Origin: Limosilactobacillus pontis
GTDB lineage: Bacteria > Bacillota > Bacilli > Lactobacillales > Lactobacillaceae
NCBI RefSeq assembly: GCF_002940945.1
Contig: NZ_PNFV01000001.1
Coordinates: 62,001 to 126,000, forward strand
Direction: 5' to 3'
Length of the DNA stretch: 64,000 bases
The position numbers were made by a program, and so were the translations under genes. The notes beneath the pieces are model-generated. The model saw only the letters and a list, made by a program, of their open reading frames with translations. It was not told the origin of the DNA and made no database searches. Each line of letters opens with the position of its first letter. Position 1 is the first letter of the stretch. Shown piece after piece: positions 32,850 to 41,936 of this stretch.

Positions 32850-33110
32850 TTATCTCCTCCTTTGGCTTACAAAGCCTTTACCCTTAAATACGGTTGAACC
32901 AGCGTCAATGTAAACCTTCGTGGCTGAGATCACGTCACCCGTTGTACTTAGTTTGACAATTAGCCTAAAACAAAAAGCGCCAACCGAAGTCAGCGCAGAT
33001 ATGCTCCCCCTAAGGTAGATGGAATCTTTGTATAATTCCGTGTCTACCCTAGGGGGAGTAGCCCATTTCGAGGGTGTCGTCTTCTCTGTTGAAACGATAA
33101 TGGGTGGCAA
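32850..33110 (-). CDS. Doubtful 86-codon ORF
   Basis: Open frame ending 3 bases before the replication protein, whose ribosome binding site lies within its last codons. Only the C-terminal third (IVKLSTTGDVISATKVYIDAGSTVF) looks like protein; the rest overlaps a terminator and a perfect hairpin. I see no convincing start. It may be the stub of an upstream gene or not coding at all. Confidence 0.2.
   Translation of the reverse strand: MPPIIVSTEKTTPSKWATPPRVDTELYKDSIYLRGSISALTSVGAFCFRLIVKLSTTGDVISATKVYIDAGSTVFKGKGFVSQRRR
32967..33058 (-). ncRNA. Double-hairpin RNA element ending in a UUCG terminator
   Basis: On the minus strand a 16-bp hairpin (arms CTCCCCCTAGGGTAGA and TCTACCTTAGGGGGAG, one G-U, 33004-33058, with an inner GGAAT/ATTCC stem) is followed by GCGCTGAC-TTCG-GTTGGCGC-TTTTTGTTTT (32967-32995), a textbook terminator with a UUCG loop. 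A minus-strand transcript must stop here. TTGACT (near 33135) is a possible upstream promoter but its -10 is poor. The 33111-33403 stretch upstream holds no gene that I can support; it looks like decayed sequence. Confidence 0.5.
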
Positions 33111-33403
33111 ATAAGTAGCTTCCTTTTCCTATTTAGTCAATCCTCACCTCATCCAATTACAAAAAGTCAGTTTGTTCATGGCATTTTCACACGTATTCAA
33201 AGCCCGTGAAACACAAATCAAGTGGCAACGAGATTTTGGGGCAAAATGAAGCGGAATTTATTTGCACGGCACACAAAATGCAAAGTCAAAGTGGGATGAC
33301 ACTATTTTTAGCTTGTAATCGAAGCAGAAAGCCACCTATTAGCCACTTATCAGTGTTTCACAACGTCTGGAAGCCTTGATTGGCATAGAGACATCTAATG
33401 AGC

Positions 33404-34537
33404 CTACCGTTTCTTGTGCCCCCAATATTGAAAGAGGTCAGTTCGCAGCGCCCCGTTGTAGAGCTTGCGCCGCTTGGTAGCTGGGGCACCGTAGTACTTC
33501 TCGAACTCCATGTCGGCCGTTAGAATATATTTACTCCAGGTTGTCAACGGCCGGTAGAGAGTCCCCATCTGCCGGTAGAGTTCGTGGACCGCCTCATGAT
33601 CGCTTAGCCGCTCCCCATACGGCGGGTTGGCGACGATGACCCCGTTGAGCTCATCGGTACGCCAGTCCTTGACAGCCAGCTGCTTGAAGGTGATGTCGTG
33701 GGTCAACCCCGCGGCCCGGCAATTCTCGTCAGCGATGTCAATCATGTTCTGGTCGATGTCATAGCCGTGAATCTCCAATTCAACGTCGTAGTCGGCCGCC
33801 GCATCCGCCTCATCGCGAACCTCATCGGATAGGCCGTCCGGAGTCAGGTTGACCCACTGCTCGCAGATGAAGGACCGGTTGATCCCTGGTGCAATGTTAT
33901 GTCCATACAGGGCGGCCTCAATTGGGATCGTCCCCGAACCACAAACGGGATCAACAAACGGGTTATCCGGGAACCAGTGAGCCAGCATCACCAGGGCCGC
34001 TGCCATGTTCTCCTTCAGCGGTGCGCCCCCCTTATTCTTCCGGTAACCCCGCTTGAAGAGTCCCTCCCCGGTGGTATCCAGGGTCAGTAGGACGTGATCC
34101 TTGTTGATGGCAACCTCCAGCGGGTAAAGGGCCCCGGTTTCCGGTAGGCGGGTCCGCCGGTGGTAGAAGTGGTTCAACCGCTGGACAATCGCCTTCTTCA
34201 CGATTGCCTGAACGCTGGGCACGTTATGCAGCTGAGAGTGATGACTCTTTCCCTCAACCGGAAACTGAGCATCGACCGGCAGGAAATTCTCCCATGCCAG
34301 GTCGTTGGTCCGGTCAAACAACTCTTCAAAGTTGCGGGCGTCGAACTCGCCGACCACAATTTTGACCCGGTCCGCGGTTCGCAGCCAGAGATTGGTCCGC
34401 AGAATGTCTTTCATATCCCCCTGGTAACGGACCCGGCCGTTCTCCACCCGGGTGTCATACCCCAGGCGCCGTAGCTCCTTGCCGACTAGGGCCTCAATAC
34501 CGGCCGCTGCCGTTGCGATCAATTGATACTTCTCCAC
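33404..34537 (-). CDS. THUMP-domain rRNA (guanine-N2)-methyltransferase (RlmL/YpsC type)
   Basis: 377 residues: N-terminal THUMP RNA-binding domain (about residues 40-155) and a Rossmann methyltransferase with VDPVCGSGTIPIEAA (SAM motif) and ANPPYGERL (NPPY catalytic motif). Methylates N2 of a guanine in 23S rRNA in the RlmL family. GTG start behind AAAGGAGC. In Bacillus the orthologue ypsC lies next to rnpB and gpsB; here an aldo/keto reductase gene and a repeat have come in between. Confidence 0.93.
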   Translation of the reverse strand: MEKYQLIATAAAGIEALVGKELRRLGYDTRVENGRVRYQGDMKDILRTNLWLRTADRVKIVVGEFDARNFEELFDRTNDLAWENFLPVDAQFPVEGKSHHSQLHNVPSVQAIVKKAIVQRLNHFYHRRTRLPETGALYPLEVAINKDHVLLTLDTTGEGLFKRGYRKNKGGAPLKENMAAALVMLAHWFPDNPFVDPVCGSGTIPIEAALYGHNIAPGINRSFICEQWVNLTPDGLSDEVRDEADAAADYDVELEIHGYDIDQNMIDIADENCRAAGLTHDITFKQLAVKDWRTDELNGVIVANPPYGERLSDHEAVHELYRQMGTLYRPLTTWSKYILTADMEFEKYYGAPATKRRKLYNGALRTDLFQYWGHKKR

Positions 34538-34592
34538 AATTATTGCTCCTTTGCTTCATAGTGCTACCAGTATTCTACCATACTAGAAACGA

Positions 34593-34777
34593 AGCTGTGA
34601 CATAACCCACGGTTAGGACCTGTAAGGCTAGCCTAGGACGATTGTTGGCACGGAACGGGCCAGCAATTGTCCGTAGCTAGACTCTAAGGTCCTGGGTTAT
34701 GGCACGTGATATCTTTGTAATATTCGACAATAAGCAAACGGGGTTGCGGCAAAACATTGTTTTGTCACAATCCCGTT
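34593..34777 (-). repeat. Interspersed repeat, copy 2 (full length, reversed)
   Basis: Reverse orientation of the element at 26855 and 49821. It contains the complete central segment (GTGCCATAACCCAGGACC... to ...CGTGCCAACAATCG). It lies between the start of the rRNA methyltransferase gene and the stop of the reductase gene. Confidence 0.88.
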
Positions 34778-34784
34778 CTTTTAA

Positions 34785-35603
34785 TTAATAGTTATCCTCA
34801 CGCATCGACTCCGGCCAGCCGTCGAGTGCCTGCTTACGATCGAGGCCCTCTAGGATACGCCGGTCAGCACTATCCAGCTCAAAGTCAAAGATCCCCAGGT
34901 TCTGGGCCATGTGCTCCGGGTTCAGGGTCTTAGGAATCACCACGATCCCCTCCTGGTTGAGAAAGCGCAAAACAACCTGGGCTGGGGTGCGATGGTACTT
35001 AGCAGCGATCTTGACCAGCTCCGGGGCATCCATGAAGCCTGGCTGACCCTCACCCAGCGGAGCATAGGACTCGTGGACAATCCCCCGACTCGCCAGGAAG
35101 GCATGCATCCGCTTCTGCTGCCAACGCAGGTGGGTTTCGATCTGGTCAACCATCGGTACCACCGTCGAATTATCAATGATTGTCTGAACCTGGGCAGCAT
35201 TAAAGTTGCTCAAGCCAATTGCCCGCACCTTGCCGTCTTGGTAGGCATCTTCCAGTGCCCGGTAGGTTTCAAGATCGTTCCCGGTTGGCCAGTGGATCAG
35301 GACCAGATCAAAGTAGTCATGGTTAAACCGGTTCAGCGATTCATCTAATCCCTGCTTGGTCGCAGCGTAACCAGTCGTCTGGACCTTTGTAGTTACAAAG
35401 ACCTCATCCCGGGGCAGGCCACTCTCCTGGATAGCCTCGCCAACTCCAGCCTCGTTGCCATAGTACTGGGCCGTATCGATCAATCGGTAACCCGTACGTA
35501 GGGCCTGGAGGACGTTATCCCGGGGCGTGCTCACCGGAATCTGATAGGTCCCGTAGCCAACCATCGGCATGACCACGTCATTGTTTAACCTTACTGTTTT
35601 CAT
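34785..35603 (-). CDS. Aldo/keto reductase family oxidoreductase
   Basis: 272 residues, same superfamily as the gene at 5564 but a different branch. Catalytic parts: IDTAQYYGNE (Asp, Tyr), TTKV (Lys), IHWP (His); IGLSNF, VIPKTLNPEHMAQN (cofactor binding). Resembles 2,5-diketo-D-gluconate reductases; true substrate unknown. AAAGGAGTGAC precedes the ATG. Confidence 0.93.
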   Translation of the reverse strand: MKTVRLNNDVVMPMVGYGTYQIPVSTPRDNVLQALRTGYRLIDTAQYYGNEAGVGEAIQESGLPRDEVFVTTKVQTTGYAATKQGLDESLNRFNHDYFDLVLIHWPTGNDLETYRALEDAYQDGKVRAIGLSNFNAAQVQTIIDNSTVVPMVDQIETHLRWQQKRMHAFLASRGIVHESYAPLGEGQPGFMDAPELVKIAAKYHRTPAQVVLRFLNQEGIVVIPKTLNPEHMAQNLGIFDFELDSADRRILEGLDRKQALDGWPESMREDNY

Positions 35604-35670
35604 GAAAAGTCACTCCTTTATCATCGTTAACGAACGTCTCCATTATACACCCTGCTAAATTTAAAAATAA

Positions 35671-35690
35671 AAAGCCCGGACGAATCCGGG
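35671..35690 (-). terminator. Terminator of rnpB
   Basis: Minus strand GCCCGGA-TTCG-TCCGGGC followed by TTTTTATTTTT. Confidence 0.9.
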
Positions 35691-36090
35691 CACCTGTTTG
35701 CAAGCATCTGTAGGCCATGTTTTGTCGTAGAACCACCACCAGGTAATGATGGCCCCGAGGTAATCATCTATCTCAGAGTAAAAAACTCTCCCCTGGAATC
35801 ACTTCAATTCGTTATCCAAAGCTCCCCTACCGTAGTTTGGGTTTACCGCTTGAGGGGTTTACCGCGTTCCACCAGGTCAGTTTCCCGACCTGTATCGTCA
35901 CTGTGGCACTTTTCAGGAATACTCGGGCATCGCCGAAGCATTAGCCGTTTTTTCCGCCGTCACCGAAGAATCGGTGCCCCGCCTTATTTTTTCAGCGAGC
36001 ACAAACACTACAGGCATCGCAGCCTGTGCGAGCATGGACCTTCCTAACACAACATAAGCTGTGCTCAATTACCCAAAGCTTGCAAAGTAT
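35691..36090 (-). ncRNA. rnpB: RNase P RNA (type B)
   Basis: About 395 nt, the catalytic RNA of RNase P that removes 5' leaders from tRNA precursors. Conserved elements are readable on the minus strand: GGAAGGTCCATGCTCGCAC (CR-I), GTGCCACAGTGACG, GGAACGCGGTAAACCCCTC, AAACCCAAACTACGGTAGGGGAGC and ACAAAACATGGCCTACAGA (CR-V). The ends are closed by a TTTGCAAGC/GCTTGCAAA P1 helix (around 36080-36088 and 35697-35705); exact ends are uncertain by a few bases. Position between gpsB and the rRNA methyltransferase is that known in Bacillus. Confidence 0.96.
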
Positions 36091-36109
36091 TCAATTTTAA
36101 GAACGTATC

Positions 36110-36475
36110 TTATAGCAGATGGGAGTCATCTTGACCCTGACCCTCATTGATCTGAGAGCCAAAGACCCGCCGTTCCAAATTAGACAGCCGCTTCAGGATA
36201 TCCATGTTGGTGGCGTTAGAAACCGGCTGTTGACTATTGGTGTGGGCACTCATCGTGGAGCCCACCTCAACCTGCCGATTCAGCTCATCAACCTTGGTCC
36301 GCAGGCGCTCATTCTCGTTGTTCAAGCGGTCAAGCTCCTTGTTGTAGGTGTCGTAATCCTTGATAACATCGTCCAGGAAGGCATCGACATCAGCCTCATC
36401 ATAGCCCTTACCAATGTTCTTTTCCTTAAACTGTTTATGCAAGATATCTTGCGGTGTAAACTTAATGTTATCCAA
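36110..36475 (-). CDS. gpsB: Cell-division regulator GpsB
   Basis: About 121 residues. The N-terminal DivIVA-like domain ([36 protein letters not shown]) is followed by coiled coil and a C-terminal trimerisation segment ([16 protein letters not shown]). It shuttles penicillin-binding proteins between side wall and septum. The start is the TTG at 36475, giving the usual N-terminus (M)DNIKFTPQD, with AAAGGGG 8 bases upstream; the GTG at 36484 is inside that site. It works with the PBP1A encoded 1.4 kb away. Confidence 0.95.
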   Translation of the reverse strand: MDNIKFTPQDILHKQFKEKNIGKGYDEADVDAFLDDVIKDYDTYNKELDRLNNENERLRTKVDELNRQVEVGSTMSAHTNSQQPVSNATNMDILKRLSNLERRVFGSQINEGQGQDDSHLL

Positions 36476-36545
36476 CTCAAACACCCCTTTAAGCTATACG
36501 TGACACAATAATTATTTTACCAAACTCACCCGTAAATTCAAGGGG

Positions 36546-37118
36546 TCATTCCTGATTTTTTGAATGCTGTTCTTCCTGCCACATGACCGCCGCCTCCTGG
36601 AGTTCGTCAAAGTCAATTAAGGTGATCGGGTAATCCCCCTGCTCCTGGTATTGCTGAGCCTGGCGGTAATCATACTGGGGCTTGCCCGCGTATTCCGGAT
36701 CATAGACCATCAGCATGGCGTCCGTATGGTCCAGCATGAAGCGCTGGTAGGTCCGCAGCTGCTGGGGCGACTGGTAAGGGTGGTCGGTCACTGGGGCGGT
36801 GAAATCAACCTTGCTCTTAATTATCGCCAGTTTTTCCTGGTTGCCCTCGTTCCAGCGCTGATCAAATGCCGTGTAGGGTTCCATCAGGGCCAAGCGAACC
36901 TGGGGATAATCATCCTTGAGGGTTAGGCCGCACTCCAGGGCCCACCGCTCGACCCCCATCTGGGGACCCGAGATCAGCCAGCACTCTTCCGGATCTTCCT
37001 CTAGGTAGTTTTTCAGGTAGTCGGTCAAGACCTTTTTGATAACCTGGACCTTGGGATCATCATCCTTAAATACGTTCAATTCATAGCTGCGATAGCCGGT
37101 TACCCATAAGCGGCGCAC
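36546..37118 (-). CDS. YpsA-family (DUF1273, SLOG) protein
   Basis: 190 residues. Rossmann-like SLOG fold with RLWVTGYRSYELNVF at the N-terminus and LISGPQMGVERWALE. In Bacillus the homologue YpsA influences cell division and is co-located with gpsB, as here. Ligand unknown. Start GTG 37118 has GGAGGTGA 5 bases upstream; the open frame begins three codons earlier. It is divergent from recU. Confidence 0.9.
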   Translation of the reverse strand: MRRLWVTGYRSYELNVFKDDDPKVQVIKKVLTDYLKNYLEEDPEECWLISGPQMGVERWALECGLTLKDDYPQVRLALMEPYTAFDQRWNEGNQEKLAIIKSKVDFTAPVTDHPYQSPQQLRTYQRFMLDHTDAMLMVYDPEYAGKPQYDYRQAQQYQEQGDYPITLIDFDELQEAAVMWQEEQHSKNQE

Positions 37119-37166
37119 GAAACTCACCTCCGTAACATTTCTGTATCATTATTTTACCCGACATTC

Positions 37167-37175
37167 TGGTATAAT
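37167..37175 (+). promoter_or_regulatory. Extended -10 promoter of recU-pbp1A
   Basis: TGGTATAAT, an extended -10; a weak -35 (CATTAT, 37147-37152) lies 17 bases upstream. Confidence 0.65.
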
Positions 37176-37204
37176 ATAAGGCTAGTTAGGAGAGTGATGC
37201 AAAA

Positions 37205-37840
37205 ATGACGATTCACTATCCCAATGGTCAACACCCGCGGCAGACATATCATGTCAACCGTGATCTGCCGACACCCCACCAATCGATCTATGCCAAGCGG
37301 GGGATGTCGTTAGAGGATGAGATTAACCATAGTAACCAGTACTACCTGGCCCGCCACATCGCAGTAATCCATAAGAAGCCAACCCCCATTCAATTGGTCA
37401 AGGTCGATTACCCGAAGCGGAGTGCGGCCGTGATCCGGGAGGCCTATTTCCGCCGCCCATCGACCACGGACTACAATGGAATATACCGGGGCCGCTACAT
37501 CGATTTCGATGCCAAGGAAACGCGCAATCGCCGTTCATTCCCCCTGAAAAATTTTCATTCTCACCAGATCAACCACATGCGGGAATGTGTCAACCAAGGC
37601 GGGATTTGTTTTGCCTTCATCAAATTCACTGACCTGGACCTTGTCTATCTATTACCTGCAACAATTCTATTTCATTATTGGGACGAGCAGGGTCAGGGTG
37701 GCCGCAAATCAATCGCGTTGGCTGATATCCAACACTGGGGCTTCCAGATTGAATACCAGCTCAACCCCCGCCTACCATATTTAAAGGCAGTCGATCAGAT
37801 TATCGCTGCCGAACGCAAAGGAGTTTATCATGACAAGTAA
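37205..37840 (+). CDS. recU: Holliday junction resolvase RecU
   Basis: 211 residues. RecU family with YAKRGMSLEDEINHSNQYYL, the nuclease core YIDFDAKETRN (DxE-K motif) and LKNFHSHQINHM. It cleaves recombination intermediates. Start ATG 37205 follows AGGAGAGTGATG. Overlaps the next gene by 11 bases, the standard recU-ponA pairing of Firmicutes. Confidence 0.96.
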   Translation: MTIHYPNGQHPRQTYHVNRDLPTPHQSIYAKRGMSLEDEINHSNQYYLARHIAVIHKKPTPIQLVKVDYPKRSAAVIREAYFRRPSTTDYNGIYRGRYIDFDAKETRNRRSFPLKNFHSHQINHMRECVNQGGICFAFIKFTDLDLVYLLPATILFHYWDEQGQGGRKSIALADIQHWGFQIEYQLNPRLPYLKAVDQIIAAERKGVYHDK

Positions 37841-40124
37841 TGATCAACCGCGTCGCAGCGACCGGCACCGGCCTGACTACGATGACTATGACTACAATAA
37901 TGATGAACCGCGTCACGGAGGACTCGTCAAGCGGATCCTCCTCTGGATTCTCGGGATCATCATCCTGTTGTTTGTGGCGGGAACCGCCCTCTTCTTCTAC
38001 TATGCCTCCAGTGCTCCCCGCATCAGCCGGAGTGAGTTAGCCGGACAGAGTACCACCACAATCTATGACGACCAAAACCGGATTATCTCCCGACTGGGTG
38101 CTCAGAAGCGTGAATACGCCAAGAGCGATCAGGTACCAGACACCCTCAAGCACGCCGTCGTCGCAATTGAGGACCGGCGCTTCTACAAACACCACGGGGT
38201 CGACCCGATCCGGATCGTCGGTGCTGCTACCGCCAACATTTTCGGCCGCTCCGCCGGAATGCAGGGTGGTAGTACCCTGACTCAGCAATTGGTTAAGCTG
38301 TCGGTCTTCTCAACTGCAGCCTCGGATCGGACCTTCAAACGTAAGGCCCAGGAAGCCTGGCTGGCCATCAACGTCGAGCGGCATTTCAGCAAGAACCAGA
38401 TTCTTGACTTCTACATTAATAAGGTTTACATGGGTAACGGGGTCTACGGGATGCAGACCGCGGCCCAGTATTACTACGGTAAGGACCTCGATGAGCTGGA
38501 CCTCTCTCAGCAGGCCCTGCTCGCCGGGATGCCGCAGTCACCTTCCTACTACAACCCTCTGGCCGATAATACCAAGTACGCCACCCAACGGCGTAACGAG
38601 GTCTTGAACGCTATGGTCCGCAGCAAGTACATCAGTCAGTCCCAGGCCAACCAGGCTGCCAGTGAAAGCGTCACTGACGGTCTCGATCCGGACCACGGCA
38701 ACACCTCTGGCAACGGAACCGGGGTCAAGGGTAAAGTCATCGACGCCTACGTCAAGCAGGTGTTGGCCAACCTGGAGGCCCGCGGCTATAACCCGTATAA
38801 CGATGGCCTCAAGGTTCACACCAACCTTGACTTGGACGCCCAAGAACACCTCTACGACGCCGCCAACAACACCATCTCCTTCCAAGGAGATAAGGTGCAG
38901 ACCGGGGTTGCGGTTACCGATCCCCACAATGGTCAGGTTGTGGCCATGCTTGGGGGGCGGCACACCGGTAACGTCGTCTATGGACTGAACCGGGCCGTTC
39001 AGACCAACCGGAGTTCTGGTTCAACCGCTAAGCCGCTGATGGATTATGGTCCAGCCATTGAATACCTGCAATGGCCAACCTTCAAGCGGGTCGAGGATAC
39101 CAAGTTCGTCTATCCTGGTACTAACAAGGTCCTACGTGACTTCGATAATAAATACAAGGGTTCGATGACGATGCGGGCCGCCCTCGTACAATCGCGGAAC
39201 GTTCCTGCTATCCGGACCCTCCAAGAGGTCGGCCTCAAACGGGCAACCGACTTTGTCAACGGCCTGGGAATTTCCCAAAAAGATCCTTACACCCTGCAAA
39301 GCGGGATCGCCCTCTATATCTCACCACTCCAGGTTTCGGCTGCTTATGCGGCCTTTGCCAATGGCGGAACATACTATAAGCCATACTACATCAGTTCCAT
39401 CACTACCCAGGACGGGAACGTCAAGCAGTTCAACCCGCAAGGAAAGCGGGCTATGAGCCGGGCTACCGCCTACATGATTACTGACATGCTGAAGGGCGTC
39501 TTCGACTCTTCTGAACAGGGAAGTGCCACCGCGGCTAAGCTTGATGGCGTCAACCAGGCTGGGAAGACCGGGACGACCGACTACCCATCCGGCACCGGTC
39601 ACTCCGGCGCCATGGATTCGTGGATGGCTGGTTATACTAAGAACTACTCGATCGCTGTCTGGACCGGCTATGATCACCCGATGCAATCACCGGGGCTCAG
39701 TGATTCCGGTACCCAGTCCGCCATCCTCCTGTACAAGGACCTGATGAGCTACCTCGACAGTCAGAACCACGCAAGCAACTGGGCAATGCCCGATACGGTT
39801 GAGGCTGTTCGGGTCAACGGCAAGCGGCAATTAGTCATCAAGGACTCTAAGTGGGCCCTTGAATACGCCGCAAACGTCGACTACGACGATGGCAATGATG
39901 ATAATGACCACTCCTCATCATCGTCCAGTTCCAGTCACAGCGAATCTAACGGCAGTGAATCCAGCAGTGACAACAATCATCATTCTGGCGAGTCCTCCTC
40001 GTCTAGCGCAGCCTCATCTGCTTCCTCTGCAGCTGATTCCTCATCGGCCTCGTCAGCTTCGACGTCTTCCGCGCCGTCTACCGCTCCAGCGCCGAACTCA
40101 CAACCCGCTAACGACGGTCAATAA
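37830..40124 (+). CDS. Class A penicillin-binding protein PBP1A
   Basis: 764 residues: acidic cytoplasmic tail (1-30), one membrane anchor (about 35-58), GT51 transglycosylase with AIEDRRFYKHHGVDP (catalytic Glu) and GGSTLTQQLVK, then a transpeptidase with SSGSTAKPL (SxxK), SRN and KTGTTDYPSG (KTG). The last about 90 residues are an Asp/Ser-rich low-complexity tail (repeated SSSS, SASSA), likely disordered outside the cell. Polymerises and cross-links peptidoglycan; partner of GpsB. AAAGGAG precedes the start. Confidence 0.96.
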   Translation: MTSNDQPRRSDRHRPDYDDYDYNNDEPRHGGLVKRILLWILGIIILLFVAGTALFFYYASSAPRISRSELAGQSTTTIYDDQNRIISRLGAQKREYAKSDQVPDTLKHAVVAIEDRRFYKHHGVDPIRIVGAATANIFGRSAGMQGGSTLTQQLVKLSVFSTAASDRTFKRKAQEAWLAINVERHFSKNQILDFYINKVYMGNGVYGMQTAAQYYYGKDLDELDLSQQALLAGMPQSPSYYNPLADNTKYATQRRNEVLNAMVRSKYISQSQANQAASESVTDGLDPDHGNTSGNGTGVKGKVIDAYVKQVLANLEARGYNPYNDGLKVHTNLDLDAQEHLYDAANNTISFQGDKVQTGVAVTDPHNGQVVAMLGGRHTGNVVYGLNRAVQTNRSSGSTAKPLMDYGPAIEYLQWPTFKRVEDTKFVYPGTNKVLRDFDNKYKGSMTMRAALVQSRNVPAIRTLQEVGLKRATDFVNGLGISQKDPYTLQSGIALYISPLQVSAAYAAFANGGTYYKPYYISSITTQDGNVKQFNPQGKRAMSRATAYMITDMLKGVFDSSEQGSATAAKLDGVNQAGKTGTTDYPSGTGHSGAMDSWMAGYTKNYSIAVWTGYDHPMQSPGLSDSGTQSAILLYKDLMSYLDSQNHASNWAMPDTVEAVRVNGKRQLVIKDSKWALEYAANVDYDDGNDDNDHSSSSSSSSHSESNGSESSSDNNHHSGESSSSSAASSASSAADSSSASSASTSSAPSTAPAPNSQPANDGQ

Positions 40125-40142
40125 TCAAAATCAAGCGCAAAC

Positions 40143-40192
40143 AAAAACGCTGAATACCAGCTCATGTAAAAGTTGGTATTCAGCGTTTTTTG
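40143..40192. terminator. Bidirectional terminator after pbp1A
   Basis: AAAAACGCTGAATACCA...TGGTATTCAGCGTTTTTTG, 17-bp stem between convergent genes. Confidence 0.92.
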
Positions 40193-40210
40193 TACTTTGC
40201 TTATAAATAT

Positions 40211-41131
40211 TCAGACATTTTTGAGCTTGCGACGCCGCCCCTCTTGCAGGATGTAGATGGCCAAAATTACCAGGATAATCCCCAGGATCTCGACCCAGTT
40301 GAGGACCAGGTGGAAGAAGATCACACTCAATACCGAGGTAACGATCGGTTGGAGGGCGTCCATGATACTAACCACGTCCGACGGGGCAAACTTGGTGGCC
40401 TCCATCAGTAAGCCAAACGGCAGGATCGTCCCGAACAGGACCACTGTTCCGACCGAGGCAACCAAAGTCGTAGAGATCTGCGGTGGATTAATCCAAAATG
40501 GCCGATAGAGGTTGAAGAGGATCCCGGCGATCATGGTCCCCCAGCCGAGAACGACGATTGGCGGATTTTTCTCTGCCGCCTTCTGTGGCAAGACCACGTA
40601 AAAGGCTGCCGTAATTCCCGAACCGATCCCCCACATCAGGGAGTCAAACGGAATCGCCAGCTTGGTGATATTCCCCCGGGTGATGCTCAAGACAACTCCC
40701 AGCAGGGCGATAACAAAGGCGATAATGTCACTTCTAAACGGTCGCCGGTGCATGAAGACAATTCCCCCGAGCACGATGAACAGTGGTGATAGGTACTGAA
40801 GAATTGTAGCTGCCGAGGCGTTCCCCCGCTGGATGGCATAGTAGAAAGTCAAAAGGTTGGCCATCAACCCGAAGATCGCATAGGTGACCACCGAGATGGT
40901 CGAACTCCGGGTGGCAAAGACATTGAAGATCCGCTTACCGTAGATGAAAGCACTGATAATCAGCAGGATACTCCCGGTGACCAGGGTGCGGACTGAGAGC
41001 ATCCAGGTAGCCGGGATCGCCAGGTTCTGCGAGATCAGCTGAAGAACTGTCCCCGAGATCCCCCACATGGTTGATGCTAGGGCGGCGATGATAATCCCCT
41101 TCATGACGTGGCGTGACGATGTGTTCTGCAT
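40211..41131 (-). CDS. EamA/DMT-family transporter
   Basis: About 306 residues with ten predicted helices in two EamA repeats (IIAALASTMWGISGTVLQLI and WGIGSGITAAFYVVLPQKAAE), typical of drug/metabolite transporters. Substrate unknown. ATG 41131 or three codons upstream; AAAGGAATG is the ribosome binding site. It stands where Bacillus has nth between dnaD and ponA. Confidence 0.9.
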   Translation of the reverse strand: MQNTSSRHVMKGIIIAALASTMWGISGTVLQLISQNLAIPATWMLSVRTLVTGSILLIISAFIYGKRIFNVFATRSSTISVVTYAIFGLMANLLTFYYAIQRGNASAATILQYLSPLFIVLGGIVFMHRRPFRSDIIAFVIALLGVVLSITRGNITKLAIPFDSLMWGIGSGITAAFYVVLPQKAAEKNPPIVVLGWGTMIAGILFNLYRPFWINPPQISTTLVASVGTVVLFGTILPFGLLMEATKFAPSDVVSIMDALQPIVTSVLSVIFFHLVLNWVEILGIILVILAIYILQEGRRRKLKNV

Positions 41132-41149
41132 TTTAATCATTCCTTTCTG

Positions 41150-41869
41150 TTATTCACCCAGCTTGTAGATTGGGATCTTCGGCCCGGCTGAGCGAGGCTG
41201 ATTTCCCCGCTGGGTAGTTGCCTGTCCCTCACGGCGATTTTCAAACTGGCGCTCATGTTCGTTGATGTCGTGTTCGGTCCGCAGTCCCTGCCGCGCCCAG
41301 CTCTGCAGGATTCGCTCCATATACTGGAGGTTCAAGGCGGAGTTCATCACTGCCTGGCGAAGGGCCAGCTTGATCATGACTGCCGAATAGTCGTCCTTAT
41401 CCAGCCAGTCATTGACAATCTGCATTTCCATCGAAGACAGGGGCCGACCAAATTCGCTCTCCAGGGTGGCGAAGACCTGCTGGCGGCTATTCTGGCTTGC
41501 CTCTTCCTGGGCCGTTGCGGTCGTCTGGTCCTCTAGCAGGGCCAACTTGTCGAGCAGCGGAGTGAAGTCATAAATGGCATCCTCCTTGCCGTCCGGCAGC
41601 TGTCGCATCCCCTGCTTCACCAAGTGGTTGACCATCATCTGATGAAGCTGATTGAAGACCTGGGTTTCGGTTGTCCCGAGGTTCTTGGCAATCACCCGGA
41701 CATCTGGATTCATCGTTCCCCGGTCCTGATAGGACTTAAACTGCAGGTAGAGAACCAACTGGGCGGTCGACATGCCGAGCTGCTTGTAGTGGTGCACCAG
41801 CAGGTTGCTGACCGTCGTCTGACCAGCCCGAATGTAGCGCTGCAGCGGTGTTTCTTCTGTCACAATCAT
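41150..41869 (-). CDS. dnaD: DNA replication initiation protein DnaD
   Basis: About 239 residues. N-terminal winged helix (VSNLLVHHYKQLGMSTAQLVLYLQFKSYQDRG), a flexible linker, C-terminal DnaD domain (FGRPLSSMEMQIVNDWLDKDDYSAVMIKLALRQAVMNSALNLQYMERILQSW). Acts in helicase loading at oriC and in restart. It ends in IPIYKLGE, like the phage-type protein at 32068. Start ATG 41869 behind GAAGGGA. The neighbourhood dinG-TseB-like-dnaD is that of Bacillus, without aspB-asnS. Confidence 0.94.
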   Translation of the reverse strand: MIVTEETPLQRYIRAGQTTVSNLLVHHYKQLGMSTAQLVLYLQFKSYQDRGTMNPDVRVIAKNLGTTETQVFNQLHQMMVNHLVKQGMRQLPDGKEDAIYDFTPLLDKLALLEDQTTATAQEEASQNSRQQVFATLESEFGRPLSSMEMQIVNDWLDKDDYSAVMIKLALRQAVMNSALNLQYMERILQSWARQGLRTEHDINEHERQFENRREGQATTQRGNQPRSAGPKIPIYKLGE

Positions 41870-41936
41870 CACCATTCCCTTCATAACAAATTAAGAGAGG
41901 AATTATAACCAGGGTTACAACTCCTCTTTATTAAAA

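Noticed and set aside
33111..33403. Integrase remnant or attachment site
   Set aside because: Some phrases resemble ends of phage genes, but no frame, core repeat or tRNA end supports it.
35850..36047. 65-codon plus-strand ORF
   Set aside because: It is antisense to the conserved core of rnpB.
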